Assembly (NCBI GenBank): GCA_030435675.1
Contig: CM059622.1
Location: 2,418,001-2,482,000, forward strand
Origin: Steinernema hermaphroditum
Lineage: Eukaryota > Nematoda > Chromadorea > Rhabditida > Steinernematidae
Reading direction: 5' to 3'
Length of the DNA: 64,000 nucleotides
The position numbers and the translations under genes were made by a program. Positions 10,546-20,517 of this stretch are shown in pieces. The stretch's first letter is position 1. Each line of letters opens with the position of its first letter. Below the pieces are notes generated by a model. It did no database searches and was not told the DNA's origin. It saw only the letters and a program-made list of their open reading frames with translations.

Positions 10546-11676
10546 GACCGATTGAAAAAAAAAGATGAGAGATAATGTGTCCTATTAATAAAAAACATTA
10601 GTAGTACTGTATCTATAGTCGTATGTTGAACGCAGATGACAGGGAGTGACAATGACGGAATACGGCGTGTCTTCCGAATCTTCCGAATCATCGCCACTTA
10701 TGTGCCAGTCGGCAGGCCGACTGGCGGTTCCAAAAACTTAGCTCTGAGGGTTCTCGCACCGGTCAAGTGCTGGTCAAATTTCCAAAAATTATAAGGCTTT
10801 CGCCGCTTGAGTGTGGAGCTAATTAGCGAGGGATATGCTGTCGGCGACTGTCTGGAAGCAACGACAGACGTCTGGACGAGCAGAGAAGGCAGAGCATAAA
10901 GCGCGGGAAACTGTCGCGTTTGAAGGCGCGCGCGAGAGAGACGATTCTGGAGATTTGCAGCGGATCGTCTGGATTTTCGTTGATTGGTGCCGTTGTCTTT
11001 GATTTGTGGTGTGTTTTGAGTGGCAGTGGCGCGGGTGGTGCTTTTCGCTTGCTGCACACCAGCGTTTAAAGAACACGTAACCAGAATTTAGAGGAGTTCG
11101 TCCAATTTTCGAGCTTGTTTTATGACGATTTGTTTTGTGCGGTTCTGTGCTGGTAGGCTGTGATAATTTATGATGACTGTTCGTCCGAATCACGATTTTG
11201 AGCAAATTTTGAAGGTGCTTTGTTGAATCATGCTGCCTTTTCCTGGTTATGTTGCAAGCGTTTTGATCTGAAAGGTGGTTCTGGGCGCACACCAATCAGC
11301 CCTTCGTTCTGAACCGAGAGTATTGTCGTCGCCGTTGACACTCAAACCACCATAGAAATCAGAAAGAACGGCGCCAGCTCGTGGGAACCTACGCCATTGA
11401 TGGTTTCCCTGTGGGTGTTCGAAATGGCGTAGATCAAAAGTTATCAAGGAGTGGTTAGACAGTTTGTTTTATCGCCATGATTCCAGTTGATCATCAGTAA
11501 TGATAACTTTACAATTTGAGGAATAGGTTCCGTGTATCTGGCGTTGTTTTCTAATACATTCAGAACTGCTTTTCGTGCGCTTTGATTTAGTGATGCCGAG
11601 TGGATATAGTTGGATATAGTTCCGTATTTCCGTACGATATGTGACGTCTTCGTTTCTAGCAGGTCTCAAACTAACC
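10546..11676. other. 3' end of the TBP paralogue and upstream region of elongin C
   Basis: AATAAA at 10587-10592 ends the TBP-like gene. The rest, including a CGCGCG-rich patch near 10927, has no gene that can be supported. TTTCTAGCAG at 11654-11663, 13 bp before the elongin C ATG, may be a trans-splice acceptor. Confidence 0.4.
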
Positions 11677-12051
11677 ATGGTCGCCGAAAAGAAGTGCGGA
11701 GAATGCGGACGGCCGGACGCCGAATACGTGAAGCTGGTCAGCAGCGATGAGCAGGAATTCTACATCAAGCGCGAGTTAGCCGTCCTTTCCGGAACGATCA
11801 AGTCCATGCTGTCCGGACGGTACGAAGAGGACGAGTCAAATGTGGTCTATTTCCAGTACATCCCGTAAGTTCTTGGAACTCGTTCCACACAAACATTCCG
11901 CCATTTCAGTTCGCACGTTCTCCACATAGTGTGCCAGTACTTATCGTACAAGCACGACTTCATCACCGGCTCCACTCAAATGCCCGAATTCAACATCCAT
12001 CCCAAGATGGCGCTCGAACTCTTCATGGCCGCGAATTTCTTTGATTGTTGA
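11677..12051 (+). CDS. elc-1: Elongin C
   Basis: Exons 11677-11864 and 11910-12051 encode 109 residues, the normal length. Elongin C bridges BC-box substrate receptors to cullin-2/5 ubiquitin ligases and was first found in the Elongin transcription complex. The SKP1/BTB-type fold is clear: [34 protein letters not shown] and the invariant C-terminal MAANFFDC. The N-terminus carries [13 protein letters not shown]. The single intron is 45 bp. A hAT-type MITE lies 140 bp downstream, outside the coding region. Confidence 0.95.
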
Positions 12052-12191
12052 GATTATGTGTGTATCTAACGTTGCATTATTTGTCGTTATTTAATTGTAA
12101 ATTTGTGTATTCACTCAATAGATTTGCAGGTGAGGAAGCTGTGCTGGACTTGTATTATGTTTTTGGCTTATGCTCGTGTCTGGCTCGGAAT

Positions 12192-12610
12192 CAGGGCTGT
12201 GCGAGTTTTGAGTTTTGGGGTTTTGAGGCCTTTTTTGGGTTTTGAGTTTTCAGTTTTGCCTTTTTGGCAAAACTCGACTCAAAACTCGGCCTTGAAGCAC
12301 TGTCCATGCTGGACGCGAGAGGGTATTCTCCGTGGCATCACCGCCACTGGTCAATCTCCGAAGGTCGGCGACACCTGAAAATCTCCAAAAGCTACTGTTT
12401 CTAAACTCAAACGGCTTTCTGGAAGACTTTGCTGAAGGAACTTTTACTGTATTTCTGTCACAAATGGCTTTAAGTTTTGAGTTTTGGTTTTGAGTTTTGA
12501 GTTTTGGTTTTGAGGTCGTCAAAAAAGTTTTGAGTTTTGGTTTTGAGGTCGTCAAAAAAGTTTTGAGTTTTGAGTTTTGACATCCGAGTTTTGAGCTTCG
12601 CACAGCCCTG
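12192..12610. mobile_element. hAT-type MITE with perfect TIRs and 8-bp target duplication
   Basis: The 419-bp element starts CAGGGCTGTGCGA (12192-12204) and ends with its exact reverse complement (12598-12610). Both sides carry the same 8 bp, CTCGGAAT (12184-12191 and 12611-12618), the target duplication length of hAT transposons. There is no transposase. The interior is largely repeats of TTTTGAG/TTTTGG, including two copies of a TTTTGAGGTCGTCAAAAAAG block, and an internal inverted pair around 12240-12290. It is a non-autonomous element and probably young. Confidence 0.93.
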
Positions 12611-12618
12611 CTCGGAAT

Positions 12619-13037
12619 GTATCACCTTGTCCAACGTGTGTAGGCAACAAGCAGCGATTGCGCAAAAACGATGGACTTTTGGCAGACGTTCCGGTAGGTA
12701 TTGTACGATTTGTGTAATCGGTGACGGCGAATGTCATTATTCGTGGGCTCTTTGTGCGATTTCGTACCGTTTCAAATCTCGATGTTTTACGGAAAATCTG
12801 CGAAATCGGAAAATCGGAACCACATCTGTGGAGACAATTCGCTTATAAACATTCAAAGAATGTTCCGTCACCTCTCCTCGTCTGTTTCAAATGAATCCAA
12901 CAAACTTATAGAGACACGGTCTCTTCAGACTCTAGACACGGAAGAGGTGCAACACAGACGCCACAAAAAAAAACCAGAATAATTTATGAAATTACAAATC
13001 ATTAACAAAAAAAAAATAACGCGGATACGTGAATGCT
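12619..13037. other. Intergenic region between the MITE and the tbca gene
   Basis: No gene supported. The convergent 3' ends of elc-1 and the tubulin cofactor A gene flank it. Confidence 0.35.
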
Positions 13038-13452
13038 TCATAGCCCGGCGGCCTGGACTTGTTGCCGCGCTTCTTCGACCAACTCTGCGGCGCTTTCAAG
13101 CTCGGCGGCGTTGTCCGCAAGGAGCTTCACCAGCTCCTGGGCGGCCTTTTCCATGCGGTGCTTGCTGTCGCCGATCATTTGTTTCGACTCCTGTAAAATG
13201 GAATTGTCAAACAGTTGTATAAAGTCTAGACAGAGTTAGACAGTGCCTCGAACGTACCTGAGCCACCTCAGCCATTTTCTTCGCGTTGTACTTTTCATCT
13301 TCTGTCACGGCCTCTTGCTCCATCTTGTCGGCCTTTTCCGCCTGCTGCACGGACTCCTTCTCGTAGTATGCGGCCTCCTTGATCAGACGCTTCACAATTC
13401 CGGTCTTGATCTTGAGTTCGCGGACGATCTTAGCGTTTGCGTCGACGACCAT
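13038..13452 (-). CDS. Tubulin-specific chaperone A (tubulin folding cofactor A)
   Basis: Exons 13258-13452 and 13038-13190 encode 115 residues, close to the family's usual ~108. Cofactor A holds beta-tubulin during alpha/beta dimer assembly in the cytosol. LKIKTGIVKRLIKEAAYYEKE is the family's N-terminal helix, followed by KYNAKKMAEVAQESKQM and a long amphipathic helix rich in Ala and Glu, giving the three-helix bundle. TTTGTTCCAG lies just before the ATG (AACGAACATG), a likely trans-splice site. The CDC26 gene sits 236 bp upstream on the same strand, so the two may form an operon. Confidence 0.9.
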
Positions 13453-13688
13453 GTTCGTTCTGGAACAAAGAAGACTAATCAAGCGAGGGACGACATGACT
13501 CCCGCAGGCTCCACTCGGACACGACATGCATGGAATAGATTAACGAGCACACAAAAAGCGATATGGCGGCGGCTGCGCCTCCCCGGACCAGAACGACCTC
13601 TCAACGTGTAGGGCAAATGTCCCAGGAACAGTCATATTATAAGAAAATTAGTTAAATTGACAGAATGAGATCAAAAGGGATCGGCGAT
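13453..13688 (-). other. Intercistronic spacer of a probable cdc-26/tbca operon
   Basis: 236 bp between the CDC26 stop and the cofactor A start on the same strand, with an acceptor (TTTGTTCCAG) directly before the downstream ATG. This is compatible with a two-gene nematode operon. No spliced-leader evidence can be had from the sequence. Confidence 0.4.
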
Positions 13689-13931
13689 TTAGCTGTTGGC
13701 GTTCTGCTGGGCAGCCGCGCGAGTTTGGGAACGCGTCTTGATGGTGGTGGTGACCGGTGTGGAGGACGAGGACTGCGTCGGCGCAGAACGATCCGACTGG
13801 CTTCTGCTGACATCCATCGGGTTGGCGTCGGCTTGTCGTCGCTTCGCCTCGCGCGACTTCTTCATCGCTTCCACCATCAGCTTGCGGTCTTCATCTTTAA
13901 TTTCGATTCTGGTGAGCGGACGTCGGATCAT
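13689..13931 (-). CDS. Anaphase-promoting complex subunit CDC26
   Basis: The frame from the ATG at 13931 encodes 80 residues starting MIRRPLTRIEIKDED, the diagnostic CDC26 N-terminus, which inserts into the TPR groove of APC6/CDC16. A basic helix with MKKSREAKRRQ follows, then a low-complexity Ser/Thr tail. The ATG is preceded by TTTCTTTCAG (ending 13946), either a trans-splice or a cis acceptor. An upstream exon MFPNTTEG at 14091-14070 could join in frame, giving a longer N-terminus, but the CDC26 contact needs the MIRR start, so the internal ATG is preferred. Confidence 0.8.
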   Translation of the reverse strand: MIRRPLTRIEIKDEDRKLMVEAMKKSREAKRRQADANPMDVSRSQSDRSAPTQSSSSTPVTTTIKTRSQTRAAAQQNANS

Positions 13932-13945
13932 GGTGTCGAATGATT

Positions 13946-15607
13946 CTGAAAGAAAATAGGAGTGAGAGAGAAGGCAGTTTGAAAACAGACATGCGCGCAT
14001 TTCGTAATCGTGCGGCGAAGAGCGCGAACGTCGAAATTTCGAAACGAAAAACGCGTCGAGGAAAATAGGCACCTTCAGTCGTGTTGGGAAACATCGACTG
14101 AACTGGGGCGGATGATAATATCGCGCAGAAAACAGAGGATTACGTCGGAAACGAGGTTGTGTGATTAGAACGTCGACTGGATACGGAAAACGGAGCGGTC
14201 ACAGTTGCTCAAGAATTTACAGCGCTGTGTTAATATCTGAGAAGATGAGATCATTATAATCTCAAGCTGAGAACCATCAGAACTAGACCCATCTCACTAG
14301 CGCTGTGAATAGAAGTGATAGAGCAGCAAGCATACAATAACACTGGTGTCTGTGTCTGCAAAAAACGTCTGTCTAAAACTGCATGTGGAGAAGAACAAAG
14401 GAAACAAAGGAAAATAATCGCGTTTTGCAGGAAATCTGATCGGAGACAGATAGACGTCTAAATGTTGCAGGACATCCGTCTGCACATTCAAAACGGTCTC
14501 AATCCACAATTTGCAGCTGGTGGCTGAACCCAGCAAGAGATCGGGAACGTCGCGAAATAAGGCACTCCCAGCTCAGGAAAAGTAGAACACCAGACGAATG
14601 CATAGTGTCTGTCTCTACAAATGACATTCATGAGAACGGACGTCTTGCTCTACCAAATTTTTAACGCAAATTATGAAAACAAAACAGAAGAAATGTTCGA
14701 CAAAAAAGCCATAATCTACACAATGCGAGGCAAATTATCTATTTACATGCAGTTCAAACCGTCTTCTCAACAAAATCAGACGTCTCCAGTCACGAATCAA
14801 TCAAAAATTAACTGCAAAATCCAGCGACAACATCAGGGCCATAAAAATAGACCAGTCTCGTGAAAAGCTGAGCGTAAAAGTGTTAAAAAACAGACAAGTG
14901 AATGCATAATGCCTGTGTCAGCAAAATTAGACACAACGACTGAAATACGAGCAAATGAATCTGCAATAAAACTCGACCATCCTCAAAGCACGAATTCATC
15001 GCGCAGACAGCGTTTGCATAACAAAGAGAAGAAACGTTTCGCGCTTCAACTCTCGCGCGCCCCGCGCACGCCTGACCGACCGCCTCGCATCGCCTGACCG
15101 ATTACTGTAGAAATTGCAATGTTTTTGCCAAAAGCTGACGTGCGATTTGAGTAAACCAGCCGGTGAGTTTAGTGGGTCACACTAGTGGGCATGTTTTCCC
15201 ATCTCCTCTCAAAACAGAACAATTTCGCAACGGATCCGCGCCGTGCCATCGAAAACAAACACTTGTTGTTGTCATTCTCCTTTACTTCTCCTTTTGAAAT
15301 ATGCATGCCTATCGGGGTCTATTCATGAAACCTCAATTGAGGAATCGAACAGGTCCCTCATTTCGGCTATGCGTCGAACGTCAACGTCGAATTCTGAGGC
15401 CGCGCAAGTCCCTACGACATGCCACTATTTTTACATCATGGCTATGCTGTATGTATAAATCCCATTCCATGAAAATAAAAATTTATTCAAGCAAGCAACC
15501 GGCAATTCAATAAATATTCTCTACACATTCAGCTAATCTTATGGCATCGATTTTGTTTGAGATTCGTGAACCCGTTCAATGCGACAATCCCCTCAAAGCT
15601 TCTACGA
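13946..15607. other. Long AT-rich intergenic region with hairpin-like repeat traces
   Basis: No gene is supported. Short phrases such as GTGTCTGTGTCTGCAAAA (near 14345) and GTGTCTGTCTCTACAAA (near 14605) and TGCCTGTGTCAGCAAAA (near 14909) recur ~250-300 bp apart, resembling the hairpin repeat at 3.3 and 3.9 kb. Confidence 0.35.
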
Positions 15608-17279
15608 CTATTCTACTGCAGGCACAGGGTTATTCCTGTCGGGACCGAGAAGGTGATGATAGACCGTACTCATGTGGAGGAAAGCTCCTGAAAGCAAATG
15701 GTGATAAAGGCTCTGATTACGGTACCCGTACCGACTAGAACGAACAAGTGCCAGATGGCGTGGGCGAAGGGTATTCGCCCGTCGCATTTGAAGAAGAAGA
15801 CCCCTACGAAGTAGACGAGACCACCGTAGACCATCATGTCTAAACCGGAGCGGTCATTCTGAAAATAGACATGGAGTGCTCTTCAAATTAAGATGCCTTT
15901 ACCATAGTGAACATAGCAAAAGCCGGACCACCCGCGTTGATCACATACAGAACTGTTTCGAAGGTTTTGTACCTAAAATCACTTTCAATATTTGGCTGAA
16001 TAAGGACGTACTTGCCGTTCGTGGAAGCAGTACTGATAGAGAATGCCCATGCAGGCGAACACCCAAATGAGCCACTTGAGATGAACCCCGAGTGTGCCGC
16101 AGTGTCTCAGCGTCAGCCAAGGGGTGTAGCTAGCGGCGATGAAGAAGTAGATGGCTGCCCGGTCAACGATGTGGAGACATAGCCGAAATCGGGGCATGTT
16201 TGGCTTGACGAGGAGCTCGAAGAAGTGATAGGTCGTCGAGGTGGAGAAGAGGAGCGTCGTGAAGAACCCGTAGATGCAGCTGACGAGGAATTGGAGGTCG
16301 CGATGTGACGCGTCTATCATGAGGAAGGCGAAGTAGACGCTCGGGCCTATCCCTACCTGGAAAGGATGCGATTTAATTCTTACATATTAAGTAGCTTTTA
16401 AGATTGTGCATGAGACATCCTTTCAGTTCCCTTTATGTAATTATTTCACTTTTTCGTTTCCAGAACTCGCTTTTATAATTATCGTGGAAATTTCCAAGAC
16501 CACATAGCTATTGTGCACTTTACAACACAGAGAGACCCGCTTCTCGTTCCCCGATGCTCCTGTTTTGCGCTATGGCTCCCTTGATTGCATTCAAAAAGTC
16601 GCCCACACAGAGAACAGGAATGAAGAAGACGAGGTCATCGACCGAGCAGCCAATTTTCGAAAATGCAAAAGAATTGTCGAAACTACACGCCGAGTGTCTT
16701 TGAAATACTGCTGGAAACTGATTTGAACACCCTAGTTTTCGACGGCCGCCATAGCTCAGTCGGTTAAAGCGTGGGTCTAATAAGCCTAAGGTCGCAGGTG
16801 CGACCCCCTGCTGGCGGCAAGTGTTTTCCTGTTTTTTGGTATATATTTGATTTTTCATGGAGAAGGAGAGCAAAGGAACAGGTTTGAAGAATAAATCGGG
16901 AGCGAAAAAGAGGAAAACTTTGATCTCGGGCGGGCTCGAACCGCCGGCCTTCTGTGTGTTAGACAGATGTGATAACCACTACACCACGAGATCGCTGGTC
17001 TCCCTAAACAGCAACAATGACTTACGGCATGCGACAATGTGTTGGCGATGTGTTCGTAGTAGGCCGGTTCATAAGCTCGATTGCCCGGCGGTCGTGGATT
17101 CATCAACTGTCTACAAAGCGAGTATTTCAGTCTATGTCTAGTCTAGACAGTACTCACTTCCGTCTGAAGAGATCGGTGAGCGCGTCTCCATCATCTGAGG
17201 TGGACATCTTCTGGTCGAGGGCGTCGTCGCCGCCGACGAGTCCGTTGGAAGCCGGGCCGGCGGTGCATCCTCCGCACAT
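15608..17279 (-). CDS. PAQR-family membrane protein, MMD (PAQR10/11)-like
   Basis: Exons 17158-17279, 17026-17110, 16016-16356, 15903-15972, 15726-15858 and 15608-15687 join in frame to 276 residues (252 if started at 17207). The family has seven TM helices and a zinc site; MMD proteins act in Golgi/endosomal membranes, though their chemistry is debated. The N-terminal [21 protein letters not shown] matches MMD, then [36 protein letters not shown] and the HAIWH motif whose His residues, with the earlier TYH, would bind zinc. The third intron begins GC (CG|GCAAGT) and only this choice restores HERYKTFE. The 43-nt last intron is likewise chosen because it restores a conserved His. Two tRNA genes lie in intron 2. 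Confidence 0.87.
16745..16818 (+). tRNA. tRNA-Ile(AAT)
   Basis: Acceptor stem GCCGCCA/TGGCGGC is perfect and the anticodon loop is CTAATAA. The T arm reads GGTGCGACC rather than GGTTCGANCC, weakening the B box, so expression is uncertain. A run of T follows. The gene lies inside a PAQR gene intron on the opposite strand. Confidence 0.75.
16922..16993 (-). tRNA. tRNA-Val(AAC)
   Basis: 72 nt with acceptor GATCTCG/CGAGATC, D arm GTGTAGTGGTTATCAC, anticodon loop CTAACAC and T arm GGTTCGAGCC. TTTT follows. It lies in the same PAQR intron, in the host gene's orientation. Confidence 0.92.
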
Positions 17280-18920
17280 TCCTCGGGGCACCCTGGAAGT
17301 GGGCACTTGCGGACGGGCGAGAATAGACATAAACGCTACACGAGTAAACATTGCGACGAGGTGTTAAAGGGATTAACACCTCATTTGAGGTCGGATGTGT
17401 GACATTCCCACGTTTCGGAATATCGACATAGAGCTTCTACATACAATGATGATCATTCTATACAGACAAAGAAACGTTTTGAGCGAATCATGTGTCAGGT
17501 TAGTCATTTTAGGCGTTCTGATACATATGGATGTCAAAAACGTTTTCGTGAAGAGAGAGATCGAGCAGGAAAAAGCCATTTGGACCCATAAAGGGGTATT
17601 AAAGGCATAAGCAAATAACGGTAGAAACCAAGAAGTAATAGTTTAAAGGGCCTCTCAATGTAAACTGTCTGTGAAGTACCAATTGTTATCCCGTTAAAAT
17701 GAGCGGCCTTGTAAAGTTGGCCATATCCGATGTGAAGAAGAGCTAAACATTTACGCTTAATAAACAGCAAGGTAATGCAAATCGTAAAGCAATGCAATCT
17801 GTCTTACGATAAAGCTCAATGTTTGGACAATAAAGCATCTCAGAATTTTTTATAAAGATAGCTCAGGTACCAAAGAATATCCATAGACTGAAAGTAATCG
17901 CTCTTAACGCCCGTATCCTTCCTGATTTCCCCTTTCGCCAAAAAGTCGGGCAGCTCTGTCGAGTGAGTCCTGCCCGGAGGACCCTTACCGTATCCAACAG
18001 TTCTCCGACTCTGCCAAGTTAAGTCGAAGTTTCGATGAGGCTGCAGTGTCTTCCAGTGATCTAATTCCGTGTGGGATTTTTGCCAAAGCGGTCGAAATGT
18101 ACCGCCATATCTACACGAAAGACATCGTACAATAATGGTCCCAATCTGAGGCCTTCGAAAAATTGGAGGAAAACCTTTGAAAAACTTAAAGAGTTTGTTA
18201 CATTATGTACATAAAAATTATTCGTTAACGAGTGACATGAATTTTGGAAAAGGATAAAATGAAGGATCTATTCTCACTGGGCACTTATGAAGAGTGTGTC
18301 CACCAGTGAAACTATATATGGAGCATAATATCAAACGTTCAGACCTATTAGGGTGTTAAAAGAAGGAGTCTTTGCGGTACCATGTGCAGTGATCATAGTC
18401 ATTCGTTTGCATATTAAGACGTACAATAGTTTGCTGTAAAATCCTAGCATTTGGTATCGAAAAGAGCACTTGGAAGGCCGAAAGACTTAAGCTTGAAAAG
18501 ATGTAGAGATGGAAAACGAATCAAAGTGTTCCACTTCTATCCAATGGGAAGATGAAAGACCAACCAATAACCACAGCGATCTATGAAACATTTCACCCTG
18601 ATTATCACCAAATCAACCAGAGGGCGTCGGGCACATTATTCTAAACAGTTTGCCTTCGAACCGCTCAGACCCTCGCGGCAACCGGTCTGCCGCCAACCCC
18701 AATGAGGGTGGGATTAGCGGAACGCGCACTCGCTTTTTTTTTGCCGTCACATTCCAAGGAGAAGGCACTCTCTCGACGGAGTGGGACACTGCCCGTCGAG
18801 GTGCTGAGTGACCTTGGTCACCCGCAGGCGAGTAATACGAAGACGAAGGGAAGAAACGAGGAAACAAGAAACGCCTCCCGCGCGCGTGCAATCGATGTGT
18901 TGTGGGAGAATAAGTTGCCC
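17280..18920. other. Intergenic, AT-rich to mixed; no gene supported
   Basis: Only short frames without motifs. The phrase CCGTATCCTTCCTGATTTCC (near 17910) recurs near 19931 as CCGTATCCTTCCTAATTTCC, hinting at an old repeat. Confidence 0.35.
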
Positions 18921-18922
18921 GA

Positions 18923-18950
18923 CTGGTGACGTCAATAGGGTCGTCACCGG
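18923..18950. promoter_or_regulatory. CRE-like site TGACGTCA within a small inverted repeat
   Basis: TGACGTCA at 18927-18934 overlaps a hairpin-capable pair, GGTGACG (18925-18931) and CGTCACC (18942-18948). The site is a perfect bZIP/CREB half-site pair, but no gene start is near enough to assign it. Confidence 0.3.
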
Positions 18951-18965
18951 CGGTTGTTTTCGCCA

Positions 18966-20517
18966 CCGACGGCCGACGCCGAACGCCCGCCGGATGCGGG
19001 AAATCCTCGAACTGACCCTGCCGATGGAGGGCTTAGGTGCCGAGCCGATCGATCGGCAGAAGCAGCTGTTCCCGGGTGGGGGAGTCCTTGTTAGGCGGGC
19101 TCCTGTTCCGTTTTGCTCCCAATTCGTGAGAATTAGGCTTGATGAGTGGAGGCAGAATGAATCGATCGTCGAGGCGACGCTCTTTAAAGAGTAGCCATTC
19201 CCTGGGGGTTGCGAGGGGGGCTGCCTGCTTATATCTGTGTGTTTACGGGTGGCGACATTCGGAGTGGATTCGGGCAAAAAGTGACTATCGATGTGTATTC
19301 GACCAGAAAAACATGAGGGCGTAGGAAGTCTCTGAATCTGGTTTCATTTGAGCAGGGCTGGAAGCATCTCAAGGCAATTTAATCGTTACATAGCTGTGCA
19401 AGAAAAGCCAAAATGTGTCGGCCTAATGATCCACCCCCACTCAATCACGCCGCTGTAAAGTGACACCCTCGAGCCTCAATGTGTCAAACTGACTTTTAAA
19501 AGTAGTGGGTGTTGCTTTGTCGTTTGAGGAAATTTTCACTACAGATGCAATGGAGCATCGTCCCCTTCTTCAAGAGCAGAGATCATATTATCCAAATGTA
19601 GGCAGACAGATCAAGGAGTCATCGGTGTGACCGTGACTGAAAATGGCGGCGATACAAGTGATTCACGAGCCAGTTTAGCATTGAATAGGAGCAGGTTCAG
19701 ATTTTTCGGGTTGAGGTTCGGGATAGCGAGGGTCCCACTGCAATAAACCACCGAGGACCTGAATACCCGAGGCTTGAGGCACTCTGGCATCTGAAATGTC
19801 TTTAATCACTCGACTAACTTATTTGGGCAGATTATCCAAAAAGGTGCTTATTCTAGGCATTCTCCTCGCTGTAAGTGTTGGTGATTTTTTTCATGAATCG
19901 TACCTATAGTCCAGCTCCATCATTTTCTTCCGTATCCTTCCTAATTTCCATTATTTTTCCCGAAAGAAAGGCTCGCAAAGAATAATATAGAATTAATCGG
20001 CCTCGGTAATGTACCAGTGAGCTCATTCCCCATTCTGTATGTATTTCAAAGTAAGTGATCTTATCGTACCTTCTGTCAGCCTTCTAGACATTTTTATCCT
20101 GAAGGGAACGGTGGTGGTCTAGCGAGGCATAGTAGTGTCGTAAAACACGGTTTTTTTGCTATCTCTGATCGGATGTCATTTCACTGCCTTTCCACTAGTG
20201 GTCTATTGATCAACATGTGAGGGAAGGACCGGTCATCCCCAGGAAAGCGTGAAGACCAAATGATCCTCTCAGACGTCTAAAATGAGACCTTGTATGCCAA
20301 ATGTGTTACCTTCTGGGGACAAAACCCGATCAGGTTCACTCGAAATGGCAGCAAAGGGTATGCCAGGCTTCGGCACAGCCTTACATCATACATTTCCAGG
20401 TGCTACTGATCTCGTCATGATGGACCCATCTGGGGCCGATGATTTCTGTGAATACTGTATTTCAAGATCGAAGGTAGTTGAGCGAATCTTTATTGGCAGT
20501 GAATGTGCACAAATCAC
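18966..20517. other. Intergenic region, no gene supported
   Basis: A GC-rich block (18600-19200) gives overlapping chance frames on both strands. Nothing recognisable to 20517, where the disordered-protein gene ends. Confidence 0.35.

Noticed and set aside
18747..19277. Overlapping long frames on both strands in a GC-rich block
   Set aside because: No motif, no splice partners, and similar lengths in several frames, as expected of GC-rich non-coding DNA.
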